NCBI GenBank assembly: GCA_030248215.1
Contig: JASANG010002615.1
Coordinates: 1 to 64,000, forward strand
Origin: Enoplolaimus lenunculus
Taxonomy: Eukaryota; Nematoda; Enoplea; Enoplida; Thoracostomopsidae
Reading direction: 5' to 3'
Length of the DNA: 64,000 nucleotides
Program-made: the position numbers and the translations under genes
Shown: positions 11,901 to 22,400 of the stretch, one piece after another
Layout of the letters: every line of letters begins with the position of its first letter
Position numbering within the stretch: position 1 is the first letter of the stretch
The notes under the pieces: model-generated
The model's database searches: none
What the model saw: the letters and a program-made list of their open reading frames with translations, nothing else
What the model was told of the DNA's origin: nothing

Positions 11901-13301
11901 ATAATTTAGCTTATAATTGTTTAAAACTTGCAAACTTTAAGTTCAGTTTGAAAAATACATGTCATCCGGTTCCTATTGCAGTCAAGGTCTCAGCATGTAA
12001 TACCTTAGCTAGCATACAGCACTAATCCGACAAATATATATGTATGTATGTATATATATATATCAGATATTAAGCCATTGAATTGATGACAAATTAGCTC
12101 AAACACGAACTTGCAAACGAATGAATGCGCAATTTTAACAGGGGGCCAATGTTACTTTTAGGTTCGTAACAGTAGATTAAGCATATTCCTAAGCCTAAAA
12201 TTAGCCTAAGCTTACAAACGCGTATTTCTAAGCCTAAGCCTAAGCCTAAGTACATACACAAAAAAGTATTTCTGAATTTATTCAGAAAAGCGTTTTTTTG
12301 TGGCAAATCTGAAGAGTTTTACTGATATTTAAGACAATTTTTCTTAAAATAACTAGAAAATGTTTTATTTTCCGACTTTATTTCAAAACGTTTTTTGAAA
12401 ACATTACTGTTATAACAGAAATACATTTCAAGTGCACGTTGCTAATCATATTTCTCAAATGTAAGAAATTTTTTCTTAAATATCAGAAATATTATTTTGA
12501 GTGCAGACCCACCCGAAACCGGGACGGCCCTAAAAGTAACATGAGCTTAACAGTTTACTACGAGTTTACAAATAATAAAATCTCCACAAGACGTGAGAGC
12601 CATTTCCGACGACGATCCACGAAACCGTGGGACTCATCCAAGCATGAAAAAGTGAAACACACAACATTCATGCGAGGAGACGGTTAGATGAAAAGGTCGG
12701 TAAAATACAAAATAAAATTATAATTTTAGGAGTGATTGAAAAAGCCGACATTGGGATTTCTGGCAAAAAAGCAGGTGAAAAAAGTGTTACTGTACAATCG
12801 GGCAAAAGTTTACTTGAAGAAATTACAGCTAAGGTATAATATGCTAAGCACGCCGAGCCAAATTCGCTGTTTTCTATTCAAACAACACATTCTGCACGAC
12901 CCCTTTTTAAAGTTTTGCCCAAAATTCACGCCTACGCCGGATAGTTTGACACAACAAGTTTTAGGTTTCCCGTTTTCGGTCATTTCTATATAAATTTTTA
13001 GTGCCAATTTAACGTTCTTAGGGCCTATATTCTCAAATGTGTATAGCAACTATCATCAGTTAGTAATAGGTTTGTAAACTCAATCGCAGTTATTCAACTC
13101 AAAATTGGTACAGAAGTGTAGAGAAAATCATATGCGAAAAATGTGCTGAATTTTAAACCTCATCATTTACTGGGTCGAAAGTTCCACGACCTATCATCAT
13201 CAACAGGTGAAAAGTGCTGCATACATTTGAAAATATGAGACTATGTTTCAATTAAATTTCTCTCTGTGCTAATGTTATTTTAGTTTTGTGTGAGGAACTA
13301 A
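5973..13301 (+). CDS. vWA gene 1: type I membrane protein with vWA domain, Cys module, Thr-rich stalk and cytoplasmic tail
   Basis: Probable cell-surface adhesion or recognition protein; ligand unknown. Exons: 5973-6416, 7044-7181, 8210-9178, 9529-9577, 10671-10936, 11366-11464, 12730-12833 and a tentative 13284-13301; phases match at each join. About 690 residues: hydrophobic signal peptide (1-21), vWA domain (~75-305) with MIDAS motifs DFSNS (~84), DTDIAGAL across the exon 2/3 join and TDGEQ (~218), six-Cys module (~306-365, contains CQDWSWW), Thr-rich stalk (~150 residues from ACA/ACG codons), transmembrane helix (~556-578, WWWLLLLCAALL then RRKR) and a Ser/Thr/Lys-rich tail. An acceptor sits just before TG ATC TTA, so the start ATG is either split (A|TG) or upstream. 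The 3' end is uncertain: a short exon ending AAC TAA, or a stop just after 12833. An extra exon at 12554-12682 is possible. Paralogue: the gene at 15989. Confidence 0.8.
6467..6619 (+). repeat. Family A MITE in intron 1 of vWA gene 1
   Basis: Termini GGCCCATG and CATTGGCC flank AGAGTAAGCTTAAGCTTTAG and a short TTAGG array, ending in TACTGTTCCGCCCC. No target duplication is preserved. It starts 50 bp after the exon 1 donor. Confidence 0.75.
6648..6738. repeat. Family D fragment
   Basis: GGACGGTGATGGACGG-type words and a CAAGTATAGCGCC end match the right half of family D. The left half is absent. Confidence 0.5.
6755..6963 (-). repeat. Family A MITE with 8-bp target duplication
   Basis: Reverse-oriented copy (CCTAAG arrays on the plus strand) between CCAATGTAAAGAACAGGGGC and GATCTTTACATATGGGCC. 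Flanks GATGTCGA (6747-6754) and GATGTGGA (6964-6971) form an 8-bp duplication with one mismatch. In intron 1 of vWA gene 1. Confidence 0.8.
7365..7465 (-). repeat. Degenerate family A fragment
   Basis: GTAACAGTAGTATACGCATA followed by decayed CCTAAGCC hexamers; one end only. Confidence 0.35.
7491..7700. repeat. Family B foldback MITE, TA-flanked
   Basis: Runs from a CAGGGCAAAA..GTCAAATTGAC arm to an inverse arm ending TTTTTTGCAGTG, with TA on each side. In intron 2 of vWA gene 1. Confidence 0.65.
8040..8168. repeat. Family J MITE, right part
   Basis: GGGACATCCCAGTTGCCAA ... GAATAGCTGTTTGGTGCAC matches the right end of the element at 51769-52225. It ends about 40 bp before the exon 3 acceptor of vWA gene 1. 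A short family D fragment (7725-7790) precedes it. Confidence 0.55.
8554..8720 (+). other. Six-cysteine DWSWW module (part of vWA gene 1)
   Basis: Immediately after the vWA domain six cysteines are spaced C-x8-C-x7-C-x19/20-C-x10-C-x4-C, with CQDWSWW after the third Cys. The same pattern is conserved in vWA gene 2 although the neighbouring stalks differ. It does not match TSP1, EGF or Kunitz patterns as I know them. Confidence 0.7.
8755..9170 (+). repeat. ACA/AAC-rich low-complexity tract coding the Thr stalk
   Basis: Trinucleotide-rich DNA read in the Thr frame (ACA, ACG, ACC). It contains a ~60-bp imperfect direct repeat around ATATTAGCACCAATAACG (8856 and 8929). Antisense and shifted frames stay open only because of this composition. 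Confidence 0.75.
9612..10005. repeat. Family N MITE (TA-flanked, GTGATGTGGACC ends)
   Basis: Inverted termini GTGATGTGGACC (9614) and GGTCCACATCGC (to 10002) are bounded by TA on both sides, as in Tc1/mariner-type elements. It begins 35 bp after the exon 4 donor of vWA gene 1. Single copy in the window. Confidence 0.55.
10276..10492. repeat. Family E MITE
   Basis: Left end CGTATTCTCAAATGTGTGTA and right end ACTGGTGATAGGTGC..GAAAATATGG are inverted copies. A family D scrap (10536-10577, ACGGCAAGCATAGTGTC) follows. Both are in intron 4 of vWA gene 1. Confidence 0.65.
11147..11342. repeat. Family K repeat (AGTTTAAGT-rich)
   Basis: Dense in TTTAAGT/ACTTAAA words and shares blocks such as AGTAAAACTTAAA and GCCGTGTATC/ACGGCTGTAC with 56549-56893. 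In intron 5 of vWA gene 1. Confidence 0.45.
11465..12142. other. Intron 6 of vWA gene 1: little recognisable, one family A end
   Basis: A G tract follows the GTAAGG donor. GGACCATGTGAAGATCAGTGG at 11697-11740 is the isolated left terminus of a family A MITE, without its body. A (TATG/TA)n tract lies near 12036-12063. Confidence 0.4.
12143..12546 (-). repeat. Family A2 MITE enlarged by internal sequence
   Basis: Subfamily with GGGCCAATGTTACTTTTAGG at one end and CCCTAAAAGTAACATGAGC at the other, flanked by TTAACAGG and TTAACAGT (8 bp, one mismatch). A ~250-bp AT-rich stretch (12256-12510) inside it is absent from other copies and may be a second insertion. Confidence 0.65.
12554..12682 (+). 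other. Possible extra exon of vWA gene 1, partly transposon-derived
   Basis: Between TTAACAG and a GTTAGA donor lies an open stretch of 43 codons whose entry and exit phases (1 and 1) match exons 6 and 7. Bases 12580-12603 are identical to part of family T (24 bp, AAATCTCCACAAGACGTGAG...). The encoded Arg/Lys/Ser-rich segment has no clear counterpart in gene 2, so it may be intronic. Confidence 0.3.
13021..13240. repeat. Family E MITE in last intron of vWA gene 1
   Basis: TATATTCTCAAATGTGTATA at left and ACATTTGAAAATATGAG at right. It ends about 40 bp before the tentative last exon. Confidence 0.6.
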
Positions 13302-13350
13302 AGTCAAGCAGTACTGGTGATTGGTAAAATTAGTAAAATACGTCGCGTAT

Positions 13351-13557
13351 ACTGCAAAAAAATGGTAAGTTAAATTGACTCTCTCCAAAATAAGCACTAC
13401 AGGATTACGCCATCTGAGTCAAATTCGACTCCACTAGAATCAAACGTGTGACATAGTGAGCGCAATTTGACGCTGGCGGAGTCGAGTTTGACTCAGTTTG
13501 TGTAGTCCCGTTCAGCCTATTTCGGAGAGTCAAATTGACTCAGCATTTTTTCCAGTG
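13351..13557. repeat. Family B foldback MITE
   Basis: ACTGCAAAAAAATGGTAAGT arm and inverse arm ending TTTTTTCCAGTG, with the shared AGTCAAATTGACTC and GGCGGAGTCGA core. Lies just downstream of vWA gene 1. Confidence 0.65.
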
Positions 13558-15404
13558 TAGTTTTAGCATATAATTTTCAATCAGTTGCTTTAAAATTTAA
13601 AATTTATTTTTATTATATTTTGATATTTTTAGTGAAATAATAAAAGATTGCAAGAAATGGCCGGCCCTGTCAAACAGATGTGGTTCACTCTGGCAACATG
13701 ACTTTTATATTAGAATTGAAGTTTATTTTGTTTAACTTTTTAGTATATATAAAATATATGTTAGCTGATACAAATATATTTACATACAATAAAGCAGATA
13801 TTACAGAACTTTTATTATTAATAAATACTAAATTTTTGGTTACAGCAATCGTTGTTTTTACTCAAAAAATTCACATCGGCTCTTTTTTAGTCACAATTTT
13901 AAATTTTAAGTAGAAACTGGCACAACTTTTGAAAATTTCAAAATTTAGCTTTCGTGCGTTACCTATACAGACAAAATAAATTGTCCTAAAATTTCAAGAC
14001 TCATACTTTCTTAAAATTTCAACACATAAATGTCTTGTATTTCAGCCGTTAATAATCTTAAACAGTTTAAAAATTCGTTTCGTGAATGGTTAAAACATAA
14101 ATGACTTATATTCAAGAAATTGCTATTGCCAATTTATAAGACACAAATTTCTTTTTCTAAAAAAATAGTTGTCTTATATTCAAAACTAATTTTCTGATTT
14201 GTATGTAAGTGAAAAACGTTTCTCTGTGTATATTTTTAAAAGTGTAAATAATCGAATTGCATAGATATTTCAGGTTGAGCTTAGGCTCGCCACAACCTAA
14301 GAAAATAACCAACTCGCTAGCTGAACTGATTAATCAACTCATTGGAATTTACAGTGTACCAGCATGAAATTATGCGTGTTAAGTGGGCACACCCCCAAAT
14401 CATGCGACATGATTCCTGTGTTATTGTAGACACGGACTCGCAGCCCGAGACGGGCCGAAGCGCTCCGTACCCTAGAAAATTTTTGGCCCAACTCAAAAAC
14501 TTTCGTCGCGCTTGTAAGTTTTGTATTTCAACCGAATGATTCCCCCGAAATTATATCATTGACCCTAAATTAGGTTGAGCTGGCGGCACTTTTCTAGTTT
14601 CCCCCGTCACTACGCAAATGGGGGAAGAACTTTTTCACTTGTAATATAAAAATGTTTTGTTGTTCTGTTTTAAAATCCAGTTTCTAGTGCGAAAAAAATT
14701 TCGTCAATTTTGCGTTGTTTTTCACGAGGGCTGCCGCCCCCTTCACCGCTTGCGACTTGAAGGAATACTAAACAGGAGGGGGCTGCCGGCCCCAATCCCC
14801 CTGTACTAAGCTTGTATCGTTGAAACATCTAAAGTTACTGAAATAGGTTTGAACCGTTTTGGTGCGTAAGTATGAGAAGCGCTAAGTGCGGGGGAAAAGT
14901 CTTTTGGGGTGGGCGGCAGCCCCAATTCTGCTAAGTATGTTTTCAAATCGCCGAATGTTCAGGGGTCGGCAGCCCCCCTGAAAACGAAATTTTAGTGGTC
15001 GGGGAAACGTTTTTCCTGGGGGGAGAAAACTGCAAAAGTGCCAAGCTGGCTACGGGCCTGGGTGCTTTAGACGACGACAACAATACGTAAATCCGCTAAA
15101 ACTTGGGCAACCCCAAATTTACCCTTGTCTTACTGCCAAGATGATCCTAAATTACAACACAATATAACCGTTGAAAACAACAGAATAGATTATGTTGATA
15201 ATTTAAAAATCGACAAAACCTGGCTGGCCACAACGCCTCTGGCGATTGCTTTTAGGTGTAATGATATGTTTAAAACTAAGCCAAAACCATAGATGAGTTT
15301 AAGTTTAAAAATTAATAAATTCTAAATTCCATTAACCCCCGCATATGCCTACCGCTTCGACGCCATTCAATGCTATTTAAGTTAATGACTATTTTTTGTT
15401 TAAA
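13558..15404. other. Intergenic between the vWA genes; family F-related segment
   Basis: 13558-14270 is AT-rich with nothing recognisable. 14574-15063 runs from GGTTGAGCTGGC to GCTGGCTACGGGCCTGG, with GGGCTGCCGCCCCC-type stretches; these are the ends and style of family F, here enlarged. 15065-15404 shows nothing I can name. The first exon of vWA gene 2 may be in this interval. Confidence 0.35.
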
Positions 15405-15584
15405 TGATCAGGAGCGGAACGTTTTTTCTGTGGGACTAGAAAAGAGTAAGCATAAGCTTTAGACTAATTTTTTAGCTTGTCTTGGCTTAGGCTTAGGCCT
15501 AGGAATACGCTCATTCTTACGCTTAGGTTTAGGCGTAGGTTAGGCTTAAGATTAGGAATATGCTTATAATACTGTTCCGCCTCT
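15405..15584 (+). repeat. Family A MITE, both ends clipped
   Basis: GATCAGGAGCGGAACG to ACTGTTCCGCCTC, with AGTAAGCATAAGCTTTAGAC and two TTAGGC arrays split by GAATACGCTCATTCTTACGC. The outermost GGCC termini are missing. Confidence 0.7.
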
Positions 15585-15821
15585 AAAATAATTCAGTAAA
15601 GTTTTAACTGAAAACATTTTGTTCGTTGCGTAGAACAACGTCGATTATGTTAGACAAGCTCAACTAAACGTAGTAGGTCAACTGACAAATTGACATTGCT
15701 ACGAGTTCACTAAAGCTATGATCGGTAAGCCATGTTTTCATTTTACGCCAAGCCATAATCGAAATCATTAGGTTTCCAATAATTAAACGCTGTTATCAAG
15801 ATCGCTGAATGGTTTTAAATG

Positions 15822-15901
15822 AGAAGGCTTAATCTTATGCTTAGGCTTAGGCTTAGGAATATGCTTATACTTGTCACAGTCCTGTTGTATACATTGGCCA
15901 A
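15822..15901 (+). repeat. Family A MITE, right half only
   Basis: TTAGGC array, GAATATGCTTATAC, then CCTGTTGTATACATTGGCC. It ends about 90 bp before the first visible exon of vWA gene 2. Confidence 0.6.
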
Positions 15902-15988
15902 TGTCACAAAACGTTTGATACCAAAATTGGCAGAAGGCCTGTGCAAACATTTTCCTGGATTTTCATAAAATCTAAAATTATTTTATAG

Positions 15989-18900
15989 CATCAGATAAGC
16001 GATTCTGTGCACTGTATGCAATATTGCAATTTGTATTGTGGACAAGCTGTTTCGCTACCACTGACAATGCAGCGATGGCGACCGAGACCGGCATTATAAT
16101 TCGAAGTATACGCAGAATGGACCACCGAAACGTGCGTGAATTAGCGAGACCAAGTATACGCAGAATGGACCACCGGAACGTGCGTGGATTAGCGAGACCA
16201 AGTATACGCAGAATGAATCACCGGAACGTGCGTGAATTATCGAAACCAAGTATACGCAGAATGGACCGCCGAGATATGCCTGGATCAAAAGTCGCGGTGA
16301 CCAGTGAAAGCTACGACGCCGATGTGATGTTTTTGCTCGACTTTTCTGCGTCTGTTCTATCAGCAGACGAGTTTAAATATTTTACCGATCTGGTGTTCCA
16401 TCGACCGAATCATAATGCAGCTTTACTTTATAACTTTCGAGGCAAAGAGTTCCCTGAGAATATTGAACTTCAGCAGGATTTCGTTGTCGATGTGGTTAAA
16501 GGTCTTGTAGAACGATCTGGTCAATCATGGCCTCCAGGTTAGCACGGGACCAGAGGAGTTTCTATAATGTCGACATTAAATCTGGTGGTATATATACCTA
16601 AAACTGGTTGTGTTGGGCCAATGTAAGAACAGGGGCGAAACAGTATTAAAAAACTAGTCTAAAGCTTAAGCTTACTCTATTGCAGTCCCACTGAAAAACG
16701 TTCCGCTCCTGATCTTTACATGGACCTTTTTTGTTGTACATAGCCAACCAGCTGAGCCCGAATATACCAAATTTTTTAGCAAAAATCATGTTGCTTGATT
16801 TCAGCACCTCCTATCGAAGCAGCGTTAAACGTTAGCATCAGGGATAAATTAAGGTTAAAATACCCAGAACACGATCAATTTTGAATTGTAAATTGACCGT
16901 ATTCCACTGCGAATGAGTCGGCCAAACCTAACCAGCCTGAAAATTTAGACGCCTTGTTAAGGTCAACAGTTTAAGGTGTGTGGAGGTGAGCCGAGTGGGA
17001 AGTGAGTGAGAATTTTTTACTCGACCCGTGCATTACCCATGCAAGCAATAATTTTTTACCCGGGGGTATATCCGCGCAAAAAAGATTTACCAACGACCCA
17101 CCTTTTACCACCGACTAACCAGCATTTGAAGATCGCTGGTGATTTGCGCTTTAATGAAGTTTTGATAAGGTATACCCGTGCCTGAAATGCTTTACCCGAC
17201 CCGCGTTTGCCCGCGGGTAAGCGCGGGTACCCGCGGATAATGTCCCACTCTGACGGTGAGTATAAAATAGCTACCAGCTAGCATAAGTAGACCGACTGCA
17301 TGGATCTCGAAAGTTTAATTACAGTAAACAGCAAATCATTGGTTTGAAAATTGTTTATTTTTTGTTTTTGGTATTCGTTGCGCTAAATATTTAAATTGAA
17401 CCAATTAGAAATTAGCTAAGCACCTAAATATATTGTGTACGCGGGTTATTTATATTACGAAAGACGAATCAGATGCCCGAAAATAATTTAAGGTCTTCGC
17501 GTTGGAGTCATTCAATTTTCGTCGCATATTAAACCAGTGTTGAATTTAACGGAAGGTACATCGTTGTCCGTTGTTGAGCGATGGGTTCGAAAGAAAAGTG
17601 GACTGTACTACGACTTGACGGATTTAGCAGGTACGCGTCAAGCTTTGGGTGGGTCGCTCGTGCGGGAGGGTGTATTTCTTTTGATTGACTCTTAAGCTTG
17701 GTTACCCGAGACTCGGATGTACTCCGCTGAAGTCTTCAAAGTGACAAACTATATTTTTGTGTAATTTTCACAAATATTGCCTGGGTTTCTGAAACCTTGC
17801 TTAAGTATTTACTTAAGTTATACTTAAGGAATACCTTAAGCGGCCTTAAGTAAATGCTTAACTTTTTAACAAAAACAAATGAACTCCAAATGTGAGACAT
17901 GGTCATAACAATAAAATAATAGTTTTGCTTTATATTAAAGGATGCGCCATTAGTCTTTAAAATTCCAATAGACCAAGCTACGTATACTTGAACTGTTAAT
18001 CTGCAATATACCAAAATTGTTCAGCGATTTAAGTATTTACTTAACTTAAGTATGCTTTTAAAAACAACAAAATGGTTACGTAATTACTTAGCACGTATTT
18101 AAGTACTAACTCGCTCTAAAGTAGGGTGTCGGAAACCCAGCCATTGTCAATCAAACCATTCAATTAATGTAATTACGCTTACTTTGTATCGAGTTTAGTT
18201 GAAGCTTTCAGAAAGTATATACTGTATTGACCCAAATAAGAGGGGGTCTGATATAGGGTTCCCCCCCTTGTTATTCGGTTACGGACTGTTATTTATTTTT
18301 AGCCCACGCTCCGCCACCCTTCGTTACTGATATATATCCGGTACTGCAACTGTCCGTTGAATTAAACATTTTTTGTGTTGTGTCAATAGCTTGAGCGATA
18401 ATGCAAGGTTATACGTAGGAACGTACTTTCAAAACATAAGTACGCCTTAAAGTGTCGAACTCAACTTGATTTGGTTCTCGAGTAATTTATGCGCTACAGG
18501 GATAATTGACATTTATAGACTCTAATTAGGGTTTAAGGACTCTATCCGCTTACGGACACTTATTAGGGATACGGACTCCTATTGATCGGGACTCAAAATG
18601 GGGACCACCCCCCTCTTATTACCCCCCTCGTATTCGGGTCAATACAGTAATTGCGTACCAGGTGCAATTGACCTCGCCAGTGAACAACTGCGTGACCAAA
18701 ACGGCTACCGTAACAAAATCATCGTTATCCTGTCAGACGGCGAACAAAGCCACTCAAATGACCTGCCACGAACCCGGCTCAAATCATTGTCGCCAGAATT
18801 TTTGCTTAATGTAAGCATGTGGCATTTGGGCATTCGAGTCAAAAACGCTCAAATCATCGCAATTGGCGTCGGCGATAAAATTAGCAACGAAACGTTGCAT

Positions 18901-19429
18901 TTTGTCGCCAATTACGTCCACCCTCGGCTGAAAAATTTTCAACATTTAGTCAAAACTGAAGTGATTGACGCGATTGTGACGGAAGTGACTCGATTGGTGC
19001 AAGGATGTGCCGGTGTCCAACGGTCTACCGGATGCCAATGGGTCCGGCACGCGGCAGCGTGTGAAGATTGGTCATGGTGGGAGATGACTGACACTCCGGC
19101 GCCTGAAGTTGCCGGCGAGCTTCGGTGTGAGTCGGAAGAAAAAACACTGCTGAGAATATGTGAATTGACCGAGTGTCCTGGAGGCGAAGCAGCGTGGAGT
19201 TCTACAGTAGAAGTGGTAGCGACAACAACAACAACGACGACGGCAGCAACAACAACAGCAACAACAACAACGACGACGACGACAACCACAACAACAACGA
19301 CGACGACAACAACAACCACAACAACAACAACGACAACAACCACAACAACAACAACAACAACGGCGGCGACGACGACAACAACAACGACGACACCACCACC
19401 ACCAACAACAACAACAACAAAAACAACAA

Positions 19430-19462
<33 letters not shown>

Positions 19463-22400
19463 CTCCAATGAAAACAACCACAAGAACAACAGAAACGACA
19501 ACGACAACAGCAACAAAAGCAACTTCAATTCAACCTGTTCCGCCGGAAGAAACATCAACAGAAGTTGGAACAACGCCAGCTGAACCAGAAAGAAACGCAA
19601 CAACAGAGCCCGAAATGCCTGAGTAAATGTTTTTGTTACTATCCTTTCACACATAGAGTATACCATAAGTAACAGCAGCGGTGGATACAGAAATTTCTGA
19701 CGATCAGCTGTGTGAGTGGCTAAAATTATATCGCGTCATTTTTTGCTGTATGCTATATATGTGCCAATTTTCGGCTCATGTAAAGAACAGGGGCGGAACG
19801 TTTTTTTGTGGGACCAGAAAAGAGTAAGCTTACGCTTTAGACGAATTTTTGTTGCTTAACTTAGGCTTAGGGATATGCTCATTCTTACGCTTAGGCTTAA
19901 GCTTAGGCTTAGGAATATGTTTACACTACTGTTCCGGCCGTGTTCTTTAATACATTGGCCCAATTTTCTTAGGCGAAAAATTGTAAGGTATGGGATGCAC
20001 CTGGACAATAAATTTCCACTAGACATATATGGATACCGGAAGCAATATTAAGAGAAGTGTTTAATCAAAAGAGCACTCTTTTGTAATTTTCATCTCGAAC
20101 AGTGTCAACAACATTTTAAATTATAAAATTACGGTAAAAGTGTAGGCTGCTCCAAGATCAGATACGGCAATTTTGTTGCGTAAAATCCCTGTTTGTACTG
20201 TGTTCAATACATTTCAGGGGTGTACCGTTTGCGCCTGACGTTGGAGAACAATCAGGGTAAGTCTGCTTAACAGGGTACAACCGGACGTCTGCCTCCGGCA
20301 CCGGCAGAAAATCGGCCTCCGGCTCCGGTGAAATTTTTGCCGGATGTTCCGGTAAATTCGGTAGTAAAATTTTGCATAATTTTGCAAAATTTATCTGTTT
20401 AGCGCGTTTTTTTTTGTTTTTGTTACAATTTTCAGGAAAGCATTTCCGAAATTTCGCAGAAAATTAGCGTAAAACCAAACTACTTAACAACATATTAACA
20501 GATATTGTCTAATATTAACTAATTAACCATCATTTTTACTGCCGAATTTCGCCTCCCCTCCGGCTCTGGCAAGGTTCGATGACCTCCGGCTCCGGTATTT
20601 TTCACCTCCGGTTGCACCCTGCTGCTTAAATATTTTATAAGTTTACATAAATTTTTTACCTGAAATGGCACAGGTCAGGTAAAATTTTTTCTATCCGTTT
20701 AATTACCTAAACCATTCTAAAAATTAGTATATTTACTATTTTAAGTGCGGTAAAACTATTTTGCGTATCGTATTTTCATATTGAAACTGAGTTGTTTTTA
20801 GTGAATTTTAAGAATTCTGCATTTTTACTTTGAGCTGTCAAAAAGTATTTTCCATTTTAGTTTTAATTTAACAATATAACTTTTTTATTTCAGCTAAGTA
20901 ATTCTTAAAATCTTGCAAATTTAGCTAAGTAATTTCAATAAATTTTATGCTTTAAAAAGTAATTTTATTGTAAATAATAGTTTGTTTTATTTTATCAAAC
21001 TAATTTTAGCCAATCATATTTTAATACTTTAAGTTATTTTAGCAAAATTTTGTCAAACTAGCTAAGTAATTTCAACAAATTCTGTTTAATTTAGCTAAGT
21101 AAAATATAGACAATTCTTCTTACTTTTAGCAAAGTAATTCTACATTCAACCGAAGACGAAGCGTTACTACGCAAGGCCGATATGCGCTGGCTGGCAATAG
21201 TTGGATGCATGCTTATTATTCTAATAGTTGGTTTATCAATTTATGTCATTCGACGAAAAGATAAATCTCAACGCACTTCTCCTGGATCACCCCCACTGCC
21301 TCGAAAGTTTTCTGTGCCCAAAGACAGACTCGGCCTTAAAAAAGGCGTCGACGGCGGCGAAGGCAAAAGCGCTGCGATTCAACCCGGCCTCAGCTTGGCA
21401 GAACAACGAAAATCAAGTGTTCCCGAAAGTAAACATTTTTTGTTTTTTAAATTCTACGACAGTAATTTGTGAAATTTTATAAATTGAAAATTTGAACTGT
21501 AACCCAAAGTGTTTAAGTAATTGTCTGTTTTCGATAAAAATGTGCTATTTTAAATGAATTCTGTTCAAAGTAGAACTCTGGACGAAGCATTCAAAGCATA
21601 TTTGAGTATGGTTCGGATTAATATGGAATTACAAAAATACGTCACAAGATGGCTTTCAGTTGCTAAAATAAAATATAAATTTTCTGGCCAATGTAAAGAA
21701 CAGGGGCGGAACAGTATTATACGCATATTCCTACGCCCAAGTCTAAGCCTAAGCCTAAACCTAAGCGTAACAATGAGCATATTCCTAAGCAAAATCCTAA
21801 GCCTAAGCCAAGCAAAAAAATTAGTCTAAAGCTTAAGCTTACTCTGTTGTAGTCCCACAGAAAAACTTGCCGCACCTGATCTTTATATGGGCCAATTTCT
21901 TAATATTTAGTGAAAAGACGAGCCAGTGAGACGTCGTTGAAAACGCAGTCGAAAACTTCGATTCCGTCTCGTCGACCGTCAACGCCAGTTGAACGTCGAG
22001 TTTCAATTTCAAGTAAAACATTTTTGTAAAATAAATATTTTTAAAACAGAATTGTTTAAAAACATTTAAGAAAATGCAGTTGTATTTACTAAGATAAGCG
22101 TTCAGTTTCAATTTTGGGTCAAACCATTTATATTTGCCTAAAATCAGAAATTGCCAACATATTGGCTGGGTTTCTGAAATATAATGCTTGAGCTGATAAT
22201 CTTGAATATATCAAAATTGGTCAGCGGCTTAAGTACTTACTTAACTTAAGTAGGTTTTTAAAAACGACAATATGATTATGTACTTAATTACTTAAGACGT
22301 ACTTCAGTACTGAGTCGTACTTAAGTAGGGTTTCAGAAACCCAGCCATTTTAAATTTATAGGTTTTTTACTTAACATAAGCAATTCAAAGGAAACTGTTC

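Noticed and set aside
18598-18661. Start of vWA gene 2 exon 3 at the ATG-like position 18598
   Set aside because: Those bases belong to the right end of the family M MITE; phase and the paralogue place the exon start at 18662.
18939-19666. Open frames reading poly-Val, poly-Leu and poly-Asn/Asp over the second Thr stalk
   Set aside because: Trinucleotide composition keeps all frames open; only the Thr frame continues the vWA domain.
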